From positions 9,635,527-9,699,526 of the forward strand of contig JAPWDM010000013.1 of NCBI GenBank assembly GCA_035578155.1: DNA of 64,000 bases, given 5' to 3'. The position numbers and the translations under genes are program-made. The DNA is from Brachynemurus nebulosus. Its lineage: Eukaryota; Arthropoda; Insecta; Neuroptera; Myrmeleontidae. How positions within the stretch are numbered: position 1 is the stretch's first letter; every line of letters starts with the position of its first letter. This document shows positions 9,187-19,566 of the stretch, piece by piece. The notes under the pieces are model-generated. The model did not search any database. It was not told where the DNA came from and saw only the letters and a program-made list of their open reading frames with translations.

Positions 9187-10224
9187 TTCTTCAAATTTAA
9201 TTTATTTCTGTTTTATGTGTCTTCAGGTTATTTAATGATAACATCGTCAAGATATCATCAAAGTAATATTAATGGTCAAATTATCCATTAATCAACTTTC
9301 GACACTGATACTTTTTTTTTGGCGTTCGGTGTTGCTACCGATAATATAGAGAAGAAAAACTTAAAGAATGTTTATAATTTAAAAAATGCTTTCAGCTACA
9401 ACTAACTTCACCGTCTCGAAACTGAATATATCTTCAAATAAATATTTTGAATAGCGAAAAAAGAAAGTTTTTTCCACGTTAAAAGAAAATATTTATTTAT
9501 TTATTTTTTTATTTTTTTTTTCATACAAGTTACGAAAGATGTAAGTTCTTTAAAAATATTTACTTATACAAAGAATATATTATAAAAAAATATATATATA
9601 TTTAAAATTTTGCTTTCGTTCGTGTCTTCAAGGTTTCAATTTTTTAATTTTCAAAATACATTTTTTGTTCTATTTCAACTTTTATTTACTGTATAATATA
9701 TAGAAAAGATAAAAAGGTGGTGTAAAACTAATTTTGTCTTTGAAAATATTCAAAAATTTTTCTGAATGCTTATATTTTACGATTTATTAAAAAATGAAAT
9801 TAGTATTCATTAGTATACTTATACTGAATGTACTTTTTTGCCTGCTTCGGAAAGAAATTTATAGTAATTCTAATTTACATGCTGTTTACGAATTAGCATT
9901 AATATATATTTTAAAAAAAAATGTAGAAAATAAAATTGTTAAGGAAAGCTTGAGCAGCAATAGAGTTTCCTCATTATCAAAAAAAAGATTCTATAGTTGC
10001 CGAACATATAAAAGTTTTTTGCAATTCCAGACTTAAAGTACATACGTACTTCTTTAGTGTTTCATAAAAAGGAATTAAATATCACTTTCAGTCCTTTAGG
10101 AGTAAGTGCACTTTTGTTATCGATTTTTTAGAATTTCGGCAGATGGAATTTATTATACAATAGTCGCTTATTAGTAAGCGAAATTTAAATTTAGAAAATT
10201 TTGTAGAAAGCACAAAGCGAAGGT
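9187..10224. other. No gene seen
   Basis: Very AT-rich, with poly-T and (ATTT)n runs near 9490-9520 and a short (TA)n near 9590. An 80-codon frame at 9794-10036 starting MKLVFISILI has a hydrophobic start but an AT-driven composition, and it lacks supporting context. Confidence 0.4.
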
Positions 10225-10226
10225 TA

Positions 10227-11674
10227 AGGTAAGTGTACCAGTAGCCGTCGCTGTACCAGTACTCGTCATTTCTTACATTTTTATTAATAATTAAGAATAC
10301 TGTCTGTACCTATACGATATGTCTCACATTATAGTAAAATACGACACTCCCTCTATTTAAACTAATATTTTGCGTAGTGCAGTGGTTGTGATAAGTATTT
10401 TAAATTTTGCTTAAAAAATACGAAACTGCTGAAAAACGAATTCATCAAAATTTTGCTAGTGTTTTTGCTAAGGTAGGTGACTTTTTATTTGGACCCTTTC
10501 TTCGTATCTTTATGAAATTTTAGCAGTATTATAATTTTATTAGAAAATGTATAGGTTAAGTTTACATACAAAACATAAATTTTTGCAGTAAAACCGTTAT
10601 TTATTTAATATTTTAAAGTGACGGTTATTGGTACATCGAAAATTACGTTTTTCCTATTTCCGACAGGGCTGACGACAATTGGAACAATGTAAAGTGTTAA
10701 TAAAATAAATATTTTAATGGTTTCTTCTAAATTTAACGTTAGATTAATATATCTGTTCTATTCAAAATAATACTAGAATATTTGTTACCAATAACCGTCA
10801 CCGATTATGGGAAATGTATAAATAAAAATAACGAATCAATTAGATGACGGATATTGGTGCAGCTTACTGACGATTATTGGTGCTTTCTATTTTTTAAAGG
10901 TAAAAAGATTACATATTCTATAGAAGACCTCAAAAACGCAGTCGAAGAAGTAGAAAGTAGAAAATCAATCGCATCAGTAGCAAAAAGACGTGGAATACCC
11001 ACAACGACATTATCAGATAAATGTAAAAGAAAATATCCTTTAGCTTTTAGAAAGGATCCGTCAACCTTTCTAACGTCAAAAGAGGAAGAAACACTTCTTA
11101 AATGGGTAATTAATTTAGGAAAAATTGAGTTTCCTGTATCCAAGGATCAGTGACTGGACAGCGTACAGTTGTTGATTAAAAATTTCGGAAGAGAAACAAC
11201 ACCTTTCGAATCTGATAGACTTGGTCGAAAATGGTACGACTATTTCTTAAAAAGACACCCGTTAATTATGGTTACATGAAAAATGTGTTCAAGTTACTCC
11301 TAATTTCATTTGTAGCAATTGTACAAGTCAATAAATTTTTTAATATCATGTTTATTTTCTTATTACGGCTAACAACTCGTCATATAATGTTTTTAGCGAG
11401 GATGACGAATATTGGTACAATTTGGAAACGGATATTGGTACATTGTAAATTTGAAACTGACGGCTATTGGTACAAATACACTTTTCATTAATTTTTATTA
11501 ATTATTTTATCCTTGCTTTGATAATTAGTGAATTTTAATGAATTTATGTCAAAGACTAATTAACAAGCAACATGCTAAGATCTTACTTAATAGGCTTTTT
11601 CTATAACTAAGGAAAAATACGAACTTCCAAAATTTATTTTTAGCTTAACATGACGACTATTGGTACAATTACCT
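10227..11674 (+). mobile_element. pogo-like DNA transposon, degenerate, with TA target duplication
   Basis: Element of about 1.45 kb. Its ends are AGGTAAGTGTACC on the left and the complement of AGGTAATTGTACC on the right, directly flanked by TA (10225-10226 and 11675-11676) as in Tc1/mariner/pogo elements. It carries about ten interspersed copies, in both orientations, of a terminal-like motif TGACGRYTATTGGTACA (for example near 10240, 10620, 10785, 10845, 10870, 11400, 11460, 11650). It holds a plus-strand transposase N-terminal remnant (separate entry). The catalytic domain is missing, so it is non-autonomous. Confidence 0.75.
10854..11275 (+). pseudogene. pogo/Tigger-type transposase remnant: psq/CENP-B DNA-binding region
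   Basis: The open frame to 11153 encodes a helix-turn-helix signature of the pipsqueak/CENP-B N-terminal class: YSIEDLKNAVEEV, then IASVAKRRGIPTTTLSDK, then a second-helix region with KEEETLLKWV and GKIEFPVSKDQ. A stop (TGA, 11151-11153) breaks the frame. In the same frame just beyond, a continuation reads LDSVQLLIKNFGRE and GRKWYDYFLKRHP, the usual second half of the CENPB-type domain. The DDE/DDD catalytic domain that should follow (about 200 residues) is absent. The true start codon is not identifiable; the first in-frame codon here is not ATG. It lies inside the TA-flanked element 10227-11674. Confidence 0.75.
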
Positions 11675-11872
11675 TACTTAAAGATTTTGGTAAGGGAGGT
11701 GTCTATCAACAGGGGATGACTTTATAGTGGTGGTACAACGAAGCTCAATTTTTGATTTTTGATTTCGTTTCTGACTTGAGTACTTAAAAATTAATTTTTT
11801 TTAGATAAACTAAATGTAAAGTAAAGGGCTATCACTTAACTGTAATAATAATATTTTCGAATAAATTTTTAT

Positions 11873-11998
11873 ACGGTTCAACAAATCTGGCTTAGTCGCT
11901 GTCAAGGTAATTTTTTTTTTATTGTAAGTACTATCTCACTACATCACTATCTCACTTTTAAGGACCTTGAAGCGGCAAAGTCAGATTTGTTGAACAGT
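11873..11998. mobile_element. Small foldback MITE (126 bp)
   Basis: Imperfect inverted repeats of about 38 bp, acggttcaacaaatctggct (left) and the complement of actgttcaacaaatctgact (right), surround a short AT-rich centre. No coding sequence; target duplication not clear. Confidence 0.65.
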
Positions 11999-12181
11999 AC
12001 ATAATGTATTATTTGCGACATTGAAATGGATAACTTGAAATTATCAAATAGATCAGCAATGTAAAATAATAACTGAAGACAAACAAAATTGTAAATTCGA
12101 TTGTTCAATTTGTTTAATTTGTTTGCAGTAGGTGTACTTGATGTCATTTTATCCCAAACAATTTTAATTGCACTTAAACAT

Positions 12182-12600
12182 TTGAAGGGCACAGGGGAAA
12201 AACGATCATAGTCACAAAAAGTAAAAAATGCCAAAATTCATGCTGTTATGTTGGCAGTATGCAGAATATTGACCCCGTGCTTATATTACACGTTAAAAGC
12301 AAACATAGTCCGTGTTATGCAAGGATGAACAAATTTTTTTGTTGAAAAATGCGCATATAATACATGATTCAATGTCAAATTTCGCGAAAACGGCTAGCCG
12401 TTTATTTTCTGGTGGCATGGCGTCTTATATCTTACTATATTAGTAATCCGAAATTTGAAACCAGATCCTATGCGTGGTTTTCAGGCAAAAAATTTTTATG
12501 TTGAAAAATACGCGATTCACACTTTAAAGTTTAAATAAAAACGCTCCTCTGAAAAATTTACTTTTTGGTGACTATGATCGTTTTTCCCCTGTACCCTTCA
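12182..12600. mobile_element. MITE with ~45 bp TIRs
   Basis: The left end ttgaagggcacaggggaaaa continues aacgatcatagtcac, and is mirrored by gtgactatgatcg followed by tttttcccctgtacccttca on the right. The interior of about 330 bp has no open frame of note. The CAGGGGAAAAACGAT sequence inside the TIR resembles hAT-type ends, but I could not confirm an 8 bp duplication because the flanks are themselves palindromic. Confidence 0.75.
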
Positions 12601-13037
12601 TTTGTTTTTCTTAAATTTCATATTATTCCACGGACTTAAAATATTTTTTCTACTCCTGTTGAAGAACACACTCATTACATATATCCGTTAATTGTTGAGA
12701 AGGTTAGGCATTATTCAAAGGTGTGGATGAATGATCATAACTCAATACCTTTTTGACCTATGAAATCACAGTATTAACCACTATTCAATGGGTGTGCGAT
12801 TGTTTTGTGAATAATGTATGTATCAAGTTTTACTTTCATATATGTTGCGTAGTAACGTCTAAGTAAACAAAGTAGTTTGTATTTTGTTTTCATCGTTTGT
12901 ACATAAATCAATCAACATTTAATGAAATTAGAGATAGATTAAAAATTGTATTCTTTTGATTTAAAATTTATATTAAATTTTATTTAAATCAAAAAGGAAA
13001 CATGTAGAAAAAATATCGTATTCTACTCGCTTGCAAT

Positions 13038-13121
13038 GGCTATTACTCACTCAGATGCATTACGACACCTCGCCTCGTAAACTCGGCTCGTGTCGCAATT
13101 TCATGTTCGTGAGTAATAGCT
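13038..13121. repeat. Short imperfect palindrome
   Basis: ggctattactcac (13038-13050) is mirrored by gtgagtaatagc (13109-13120), with further pairing inside (attacgacac / gtgtcgcaat). Likely the remnant of a small foldback MITE. Confidence 0.6.
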
Positions 13122-13360
13122 ATCTTTACCATCTCGTTGAATAATATACTATTTTTTGATCCCCCACGGAATTGTTACCATTTGGCGACAAAGTTGATGT
13201 TTGTGATCAAAACTTATATTTTAGTTCTTTGGTGTATAAAGTGTACTATTTTATAAATAAAATTCGTCTTCAGATATTGCTGTAATTCCCAACTCTTCCA
13301 ATAGTTTAGATATTTTCCATTTTGTTAACTCTGACTAATCCCAACACAACTATCTTTACT

Positions 13361-13363
<3 letters not shown>

Positions 13364-13437
<74 letters not shown>
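13364..13437. repeat. (TA)n microsatellite
   Basis: Uninterrupted TA dinucleotide tract of about 70 bp. Confidence 0.95.
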
Positions 13438-13440
<3 letters not shown>

Positions 13441-13730
13441 ATCAACTGATAAAAATTTGTTTGGTATAGCATTGCATGTGTTTGAATAAATGAAATTTAT
13501 TTTTTTCTTTTATTTCTGGAACAAATAAAAACAACAATATTCGCCTTATTCACATAAAGATAACACTAACAAATAACAGTGTAAAATAAAATTGAGATTT
13601 TAATCGTACACAAGCCATTTATATCTATCTGTATCTAGATTAACGGTACAAAATGTAACAGAATAAACAATAACTTACCATCAGAGAATACAAAAGAGTG
13701 ATCGATTTGTCTGGAGCATTCGGTAGTATA

Positions 13731-15030
13731 GGGGAGCGAGGGGTAATGAAAACTAGCGGGTAATAAAAATGGCAACTCTTGAAAACCTCACACAGTACCT
13801 ATATAGAAAGGACGTTTTTTTCGGTAGAAATGTTTAATAATGACATAATTATAAAAATAATATTGTATTTTTGAGGTACATATTAAATGTGTCTTTAGTT
13901 TGGGTATAATGGAAGCGGTGCAAAAATACAGGCTTCTAATGCTTGTATTCGCTAGTACGCAACTTAAACGTCTTTATAGTACATGTCGGTGAAGCTTCGC
14001 TCATGGGCATTTTCGTATAGTTGCGCCATTCGGTTGTTAGTAAAGGTTTTGTTTCTTGTGCTTGGTGCTTATAACAAAATAATTTTAACGATGTCAAAGT
14101 AACAACTAAATTAAATTTTTTAATTTAGTTAATTATCACTAATTATAAAGCTAAGTTCGCTTATTTTTTGTTATGATTGTCAGAGATGTTACATTTTAAG
14201 GTTATTTTGTTACAGATTCAGTTAAAAAAAATCACGTAAGCTTACATGATTTATTGTAACTGAATCTGTAACAAAATAACCTTAAAATCTAAGAAAATTG
14301 TTTCATTTTTAAACGTTTAATAAAACTATATTCGTCAATAACTGAAAAAACTTATAATTTTTCGGTTTTGTTTAATAATAGCAACTACTCTCATCTTTTT
14401 TATTATATATATTTTGGTAGATATAGGTATATTCTAATGTAAGTTAGGTACTTATAGCATTCTTTTGCTCTACACAAATATTGTGTTACTTTCTTGCTGT
14501 TCAAAACAGGTTAACATTTTTATTCTGTTAAATCGAAATTTGTGTTAATATTATTTTCATTTAACACAAACACGAAATGTTACACTAACGCAGGGTTGTG
14601 TTACCTATTTAACACAAAAATTGTAACCACTGGTTTTTTTTTTTTACGCAGAACACAAATTTTTTTACTGTGTATTTGTGTTATTTGTCCTCGTCTTTAA
14701 AATTTGAACCCTTAAAATCCTTTTATTTTGATTATAAAGTTGAATTTCGTTGTTAAAATACCTTTATGTGCGGTATTTTTGCACTTATTTTATTTGTGAA
14801 GACTGATTTTGTTTTTACAATTTTTATCGAATTTAAAGTAAACTTTATTTAGGCTCTCGTTTCCCAACTGGCTGGTCAATGGGAGTGGACGGTAGTTTTC
14901 AGAAAAAAAGTTCAGAAAAATATTGTTTAGCTAACTAAAATTCAGCTTATTTGTTGTGTCAAATAAACAAGCTATGTGTTTCCATTTAAAAAAGAAACTA
15001 AAATTAGGCTCCAATTACCCCCTGCTCCCC
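13731..15030. mobile_element. TA-flanked DNA transposon derivative, ~1.3 kb
   Basis: The left end GGGGAGCGAGGGGTAATGA is mirrored by the right end CCAATTACCCCCTGCTCCCC, with TA on each side (13729-13730 and 15031-15032), as in Tc1/mariner/pogo-type insertions. No transposase frame remains. The interior holds a perfect-looking small palindrome (14193-14288) and a zone at 14470-14690 with repeated 'ttaacacaaa' / 'tttgtgtta' motifs, which may be further nested repeats. Confidence 0.7.
14193..14288. mobile_element. Nested 96 bp foldback
   Basis: Two 48 bp arms meet head to head with essentially no loop: attttaaggttattttgtta on the left and its inverted counterpart ending ataaccttaaaat on the right, with only a few mismatches. 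It sits inside the 1.3 kb TA-flanked element. Confidence 0.8.
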
Positions 15031-15032
15031 TA

Positions 15033-16309
15033 TTACTTATTGATACCGACAATAGCCAATTTGTTTCTATTTCTTCTTACATCATCTTCGTTGTTGGTGA
15101 CGCTTGCTGACACCCCAACGATTCGACCGAAATGAATCTTCTTCATTTTCATTATCTTCGTCAAATGTTCGTCTTCGTCTCTTTGTAACCGCATAATAAC
15201 TTTCTGTAGTTTAATTCATTTGTGAATAGATTTATCATCAGTTTTTCATTAAGTTTAATTTTTTCCTCAATGGATTTGATGTTTTTCTTTAACTTTTTTT
15301 CTTTTTCTTTTTGTTCTTTCAGCTGTTGTTATCGGCCATTCCACCATTGTCTCAATTACCGCCATGTTTTTTGTTTCGTGTCAGTTCATGAAATATCAAA
15401 CAGAAATATCAAAGATATTCATTCGACTGCCTCGCACTTAATTCTGTGAATATAAAATACAGAAGAAATGCTGTAAAATTTACATTTTGATTTAATTTTC
15501 TTGATGTAGTAATTATTGAGTTGGAGAATGTAAGTGGAGGAACAAATAACAGGTTAGAGATAAAATTTTAATCAATTTTTTACGCGCCTTTTTGTTTTTG
15601 CTCTTTTGCGTATATAATTAGAAAATTCGAAGAGTGCGTTTATGTTTTAATTTTACCTGAAAAGATTGATTAAATTCTAACGAAATATGTTGATATTATT
15701 TTCTTACTTTGAATAAGAAATATTGGAATTTATTTAAAAATAACGTAAAGTAGTTTTTTCAATAGTGACTTCTAAGAGAAGTTCAAGAATTCATATATTA
15801 GATACGGAAGATATTGAATGAATACCAACAAAAAATTGGCGTCGGAATTGAGAAAACTTTGTGTTTTTTATTAAAAGCTTTTATTTAACTTGCTATGTTA
15901 GTATGTTGGTTTAGATCAAATCTTGGAATCAAAATTTAGGCAGGTTCTAATTGAGCTAGAGGTTTCAAATTTTGCATACGTTTCTAACCTTGATGACAAT
16001 GCAATATTGTATAATTAATTTTGTCCTCAATCGCTTCAAAACCAAAATTGTTGATTTTTAGTCCTGTGCAACTTCTTGACATTTCGAATTGTCAAATATT
16101 GTCCATTGATTTTACATTGCAATTTTTTGTTTCCATAGTTATGTCTGATTAGGGTAAATTAATCGATTAAAATATAGGTAAAAAAATTACTTCTTTAATT
16201 ATTTTCTTAAATTAATTGTGATCAGACTAAAAAGTAGAAAATAAATTAAAGTAAAAAAAATGTTTTTTTAAGAAAAAGCTTTTATTTAAAAATTGTGCAA
16301 TTGTGCACA
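15033..16309. other. No gene seen
   Basis: AT-rich sequence. The Phe/Ser-rich frame at 15222-15449 is T-run driven. No TIR pair or tandem repeat recognised. Confidence 0.45.
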
Positions 16310-16422
16310 ATATAAATAAATAGGTGCACAAAATTTGAAATTCATATTTACTTCCGTTCTTGAGAAAAAAATTCTAGAAAAATACATAATTTTTAAGGAC
16401 TCTCGAGTAAACCTCCCTTTAA
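16310..16422. mobile_element. Right-end fragment of the TTAA-type MITE
   Basis: From about 'ataggtgcacaaaatttgaa' to 'actctcgagtaaacctccct' + TTAA (16419-16422), this matches the right ends of the TTAA-flanked elements at 38211-39106 and 58452-59353. The rest of the element is missing. Confidence 0.7.
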
Positions 16423-16696
16423 CTCATGTATATCAAGTCCTATAAGAATATTGTAGTTTTTTTCACTTTTACCATGGAAAAAAGAAAGTTAAGACAGATT
16501 TTTACAACGATAAAAGTGGTACAAAACATTTCATTGGCAATTTCACTGTAAGTAAACACGATAAAACGAAACAAAAATTCGTATTGGTAAATTTAACTGA
16601 TTTCCGAACCATAGTGACAATGTATTAAATTGTCTTACCGTATTACACTTTAGTTTTATATTTTTTCTGAATACATTTATGTTTTATACAACTAAA

Positions 16697-16812
16697 TTCT
16701 TGCCTAAAAGCAATTTTTTAACTCGAAGAACTGTCAACCCAAAAACGCTTCAGCTTCGCTGTCACGTTTTAGTTAGTTGACAGTTCTTCTCGTTAAATTA
16801 CTAGGCAACAAA
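16697..16812. mobile_element. Small foldback MITE
   Basis: cgaagaactgtcaac (16724-16738) is mirrored by gttgacagttcttct (16776-16790), and looser pairing extends outward (ttgcctaaaagcaa / ttactaggcaa). The central sequence has a small inner palindrome (cgcttcagcttcgctg). Confidence 0.6.
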
Positions 16813-17372
16813 TTTTTGTTAGACAAACGCAAATTTATTCGAAAAAATACAAATCTCTCATGTAGTAATAAGTGAATATTATATTTTAATTATTATTCAA
16901 AAAAATTAATATTGAATTTTTAAATTACATAGTAGAAATATTAAGAGCAATTAATTCGTGTAAAATTATAGTAAAAAAAAAATAAAATAAAATAAAGTAA
17001 ATAAAAATAAATAATAGAAAAAAACATCATTTTGCAAGATTTTGATGATTTAAGAGGGCAATTTGGAAAAAAATTTAGGCATGTAATAAACAACTAAAAT
17101 TTTTAAACTATCGTTTTTAGATTCCATTTGAAAGAATCCTTATAAAATTCTGTTCTATATGGGAGCCAAAAGTCCAAACAAATTGTAAAAAAATATATAA
17201 ATATAAAACTTTAAAACTCCCTAGAATTTTAGTCTATAGTTTTAATCATAATATACTGTTCTGTTGCATAATTAACCAGAATAAATTCTTATAATCTCTG
17301 CATATATAATTGTTAGTGCGTCTGCTAGTGATCTGCTAGTGATTTCTGAACGACTTGATCGATCGAGATCAT
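16813..17372. other. No feature seen
   Basis: AT-rich, with an (AATA)n-like A-rich run near 16975-17020. Confidence 0.45.
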
Positions 17373-17380
17373 ATTCATAC

Positions 17381-17843
17381 TAGTGATGAGCAAAATTAGT
17401 CTTGGTCTTGGTCTTGCATTTTCTGCAAGACCAAGACCAAGACCAAGACTATGGATACCAAGAGCAAGACCAAGACCGAGACTATAAGTATGGCAGCAAG
17501 ACCAATACCAAGACTCAAGTGAGCAAGACCAAGACAAAAGCAAGAAAAAGCAAGACTCTTGCTAAACTATTTAAATAGTTTGAAAGTATAATTAATACCG
17601 TAAAGAGAGAAAATTCTGATTTTAGAAGGAAAAAATTCGGTATTAAAAAAATGCAAGAAAGTGCAAAATTTTTTAGCAATACCAAGACTAAGACCAAGAC
17701 CAAGACAGCATTTTGCAAGACCAAGACCAAGACCAAGACTCAAACTGCTCTAGCAAGACCAAGACCAAGATTCTTAATGCAAGAGCAAGACCAAGACCAA
17801 GACTGCCAAGTCTTGATCTTGGTCTTGTATTTGCTCATCACTA
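17381..17843. mobile_element. hAT-type MITE packed with CAAGAC hexamers, copy 2
   Basis: Element of 463 bp with TIRs TAGTGATGAGCAAA (left) and TTTGCTCATCACTA (right), flanked by a perfect 8 bp duplication ATTCATAC (17373-17380 and 17844-17851). It is highly similar to 7544-7984 along its whole length, including the unique core with 'ctatttaaatagtttgaaag' and 'taataccgtaaagagag'. It has more hexamers in its arms, so the copies differ mainly by repeat number. Open frames here are hexamer artefacts. Confidence 0.92.
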
Positions 17844-17851
17844 ATTCATAC

Positions 17852-19040
17852 AATATATTTTCTCTGTCAAACTCAAAAGCAAACCTTAACCAAATCAAAC
17901 ATATCGGACCACCAACCGGAAAGAGGACGGTACAACATTTTACCGGGCCAGCTAGTTTATTTATAAAATGTTTAAAAATTATTTATTTGTACCTAAACCT
18001 TATTTACAATCATTACTCGCATGAACCAACTTGAAATATTTTTTCCACACCAAAGGTAAAAGTATATTTAACATTTTCCATTGGTGGTCCCTTAATGTCC
18101 TCAATGGTAACCAAAGGTAATAGACGCGCATTAAATAAACATACCCGCATATAATGCCATCTAAAAAAAAATCAATTTCGTCCCCATATTATGCCATTTT
18201 CGAAATCAATTCGACTATGCTGAATTCGTAATTCTATACTCTCATTGATATTATAAAACATTTTTTTTCTACTTTTCCGAAAATAAATATATATTTCCTT
18301 TTTCTATTCAGACATTTTTCTTCTTTCATTCGGGATTTTTTCTTTATGAGTGTATACAGTCAGCCATCTATTTATACTTACCATACCGTTCGTATTATGT
18401 ATGTATACATTTAACGCCAAGTAGCAGAGTTGAATGAGAGGTTATAAAATATTATTTTTAACATTTCCCGATATTTTAAACTTCCTACGATCGTATTTCT
18501 CGATCAAACCTTTTATTTTCCGTAACTATGTTCTGTAAATTTTTATGAAGTGAAATAAAATGTTGTATTTTCTGTTGTGTCAATAAATAAATAGCTTTAT
18601 ATGATGTTTCCAATCATTTTCTAGTGTGTTAAGTGCTTATACAGGGTATCACAGAAATAACTCATTGATTAAGAATACTTATAGGTTGAAAAAGTAAGCG
18701 AAGAATCGTTTTCTGAACATTGTAAGTACAGATAGTTTAGAAATTATAACAACCAAACATTTTTGGTATCTCATAAAATACAAGGTATTATTTTCTTAAT
18801 AAAAACTTTGATTCTGTCGCTGATTTATTCGGTATTTTCAATCAAATTGGAACGCCTGTGTTCAAGAACTTCCGTTTTAAATAATAATTACTTCTTTATT
18901 TTCAAATCTTTTAACATAATAACGTAAAGAAAAAAATAATTCCTTTCAAAAGAAGAAAAAAAATTGTAACGTCTTACAATGTAACTGAACATTTTACAAT
19001 ATTGCAAAGTAAAGAAAAAAATAAAAAATTAGAAATCACA
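17852..19040. other. No gene seen
   Basis: AT-rich. The string 'tacagggtatcacagaaata' near 18642 resembles a transposon end, but no partner was found. Confidence 0.4.
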
Positions 19041-19133
19041 AAGTAATTGAAAAAATTATCCGGATCGGCCGGGAATCGAACCCAGGATCTCCTGGTTACT
19101 AGCCAGGCGTGCTATACATTACACCATCGATCC
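19040..19133 (-). mobile_element. tRNA-derived SINE head, minus strand
   Basis: The tRNA-like part at 19062-19133 (72 nt) keeps a 5 bp T arm with TTCGATT loop (box B), a 5 bp anticodon stem CCTGG/CCAGG with loop CTAGTAA, and a box A-like TGGTGTAATGTATAGC. The acceptor pairs GGATCG with CGATCC. The loop would read anticodon AGT, but this is a repeat, not a tRNA gene: beyond the 3' end it runs into the SINE body start 'attttttcaattactttgtg', which is truncated here. Confidence 0.75.
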
Positions 19134-19172
19134 TTTGCTCGACAGGCGACCGATACAAAGTTTGTTGTCTGT

Positions 19173-19370
19173 ATCGGGCAAAGGATCGATGTTGTAATGG
19201 ATAGCACACCTGGCTAATCACCAGGAAATCCTGGGTTCGATTCCCGGCCGATCCGGATAATTTTTTCAATCACTTTGTGATTTTTAATTTACATATGTGG
19301 TTTTTGGTCATGTTTAACCAAGGAAGTCGAGTGCTTAACGTTTCAGTTTAGCTGAGCGATAAGTGAACAT
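19173..19370 (+). mobile_element. tRNA-derived SINE, copy A
   Basis: The tRNA-like head at 19183-19254 has acceptor GGATCGA/CCGATCC, box A-like TTGTAATGGATAGC, anticodon arm CCTGG-CTAATCA-CCAGG and T arm with GGTTCGATTCC. The body of ~115 bp follows (attttttcaatcactttgtg, then tggtttttggtcat, tcgagtgcttaacg, tttcagtttagctgagcg). The same head and body occur on the minus strand at 36614-36812, so this is a bona fide SINE family with internal RNA polymerase III promoter boxes. The head lies 49 bp from, and divergent to, the minus-strand head. Confidence 0.82.
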
Positions 19371-19487
19371 TGTTTAAATGCAGACAAAAGTCTGTCATAC
19401 GTAGTAGTGTTCCACAAGCACTCAATAATATTTGAAATTAAAAAAAATTAATAAAAATTTGAAAAAAAAATTGAAAAAATAGTACAT

Positions 19488-19566
19488 AGGAGGCGTGTGG
19501 TTTCGAACACGCAACCTTCCAGCTTTTGCCGTAAGTCAATTCACTTTCCACACTGTACTATAGGCC
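19488..19566 (-). mobile_element. Second tRNA-like sequence (weak)
   Basis: On the minus strand it shows a box A-like TAGTACAGTGTGG, and a T arm with stem GCGTG...CACGC and loop TTCGAAAC. The anticodon arm is degenerate and the sequence differs from the adjacent SINE heads. It may be a degraded SINE head or tRNA pseudogene. Confidence 0.5.

Noticed and set aside
19062..19254. Functional tRNA genes (anticodon positions AGT and AAT)
   Set aside because: Same head plus a common 3' body occurs at 36.7 kb, arms are mutated, and the two heads disagree in anticodon: SINE heads, not tRNA genes.
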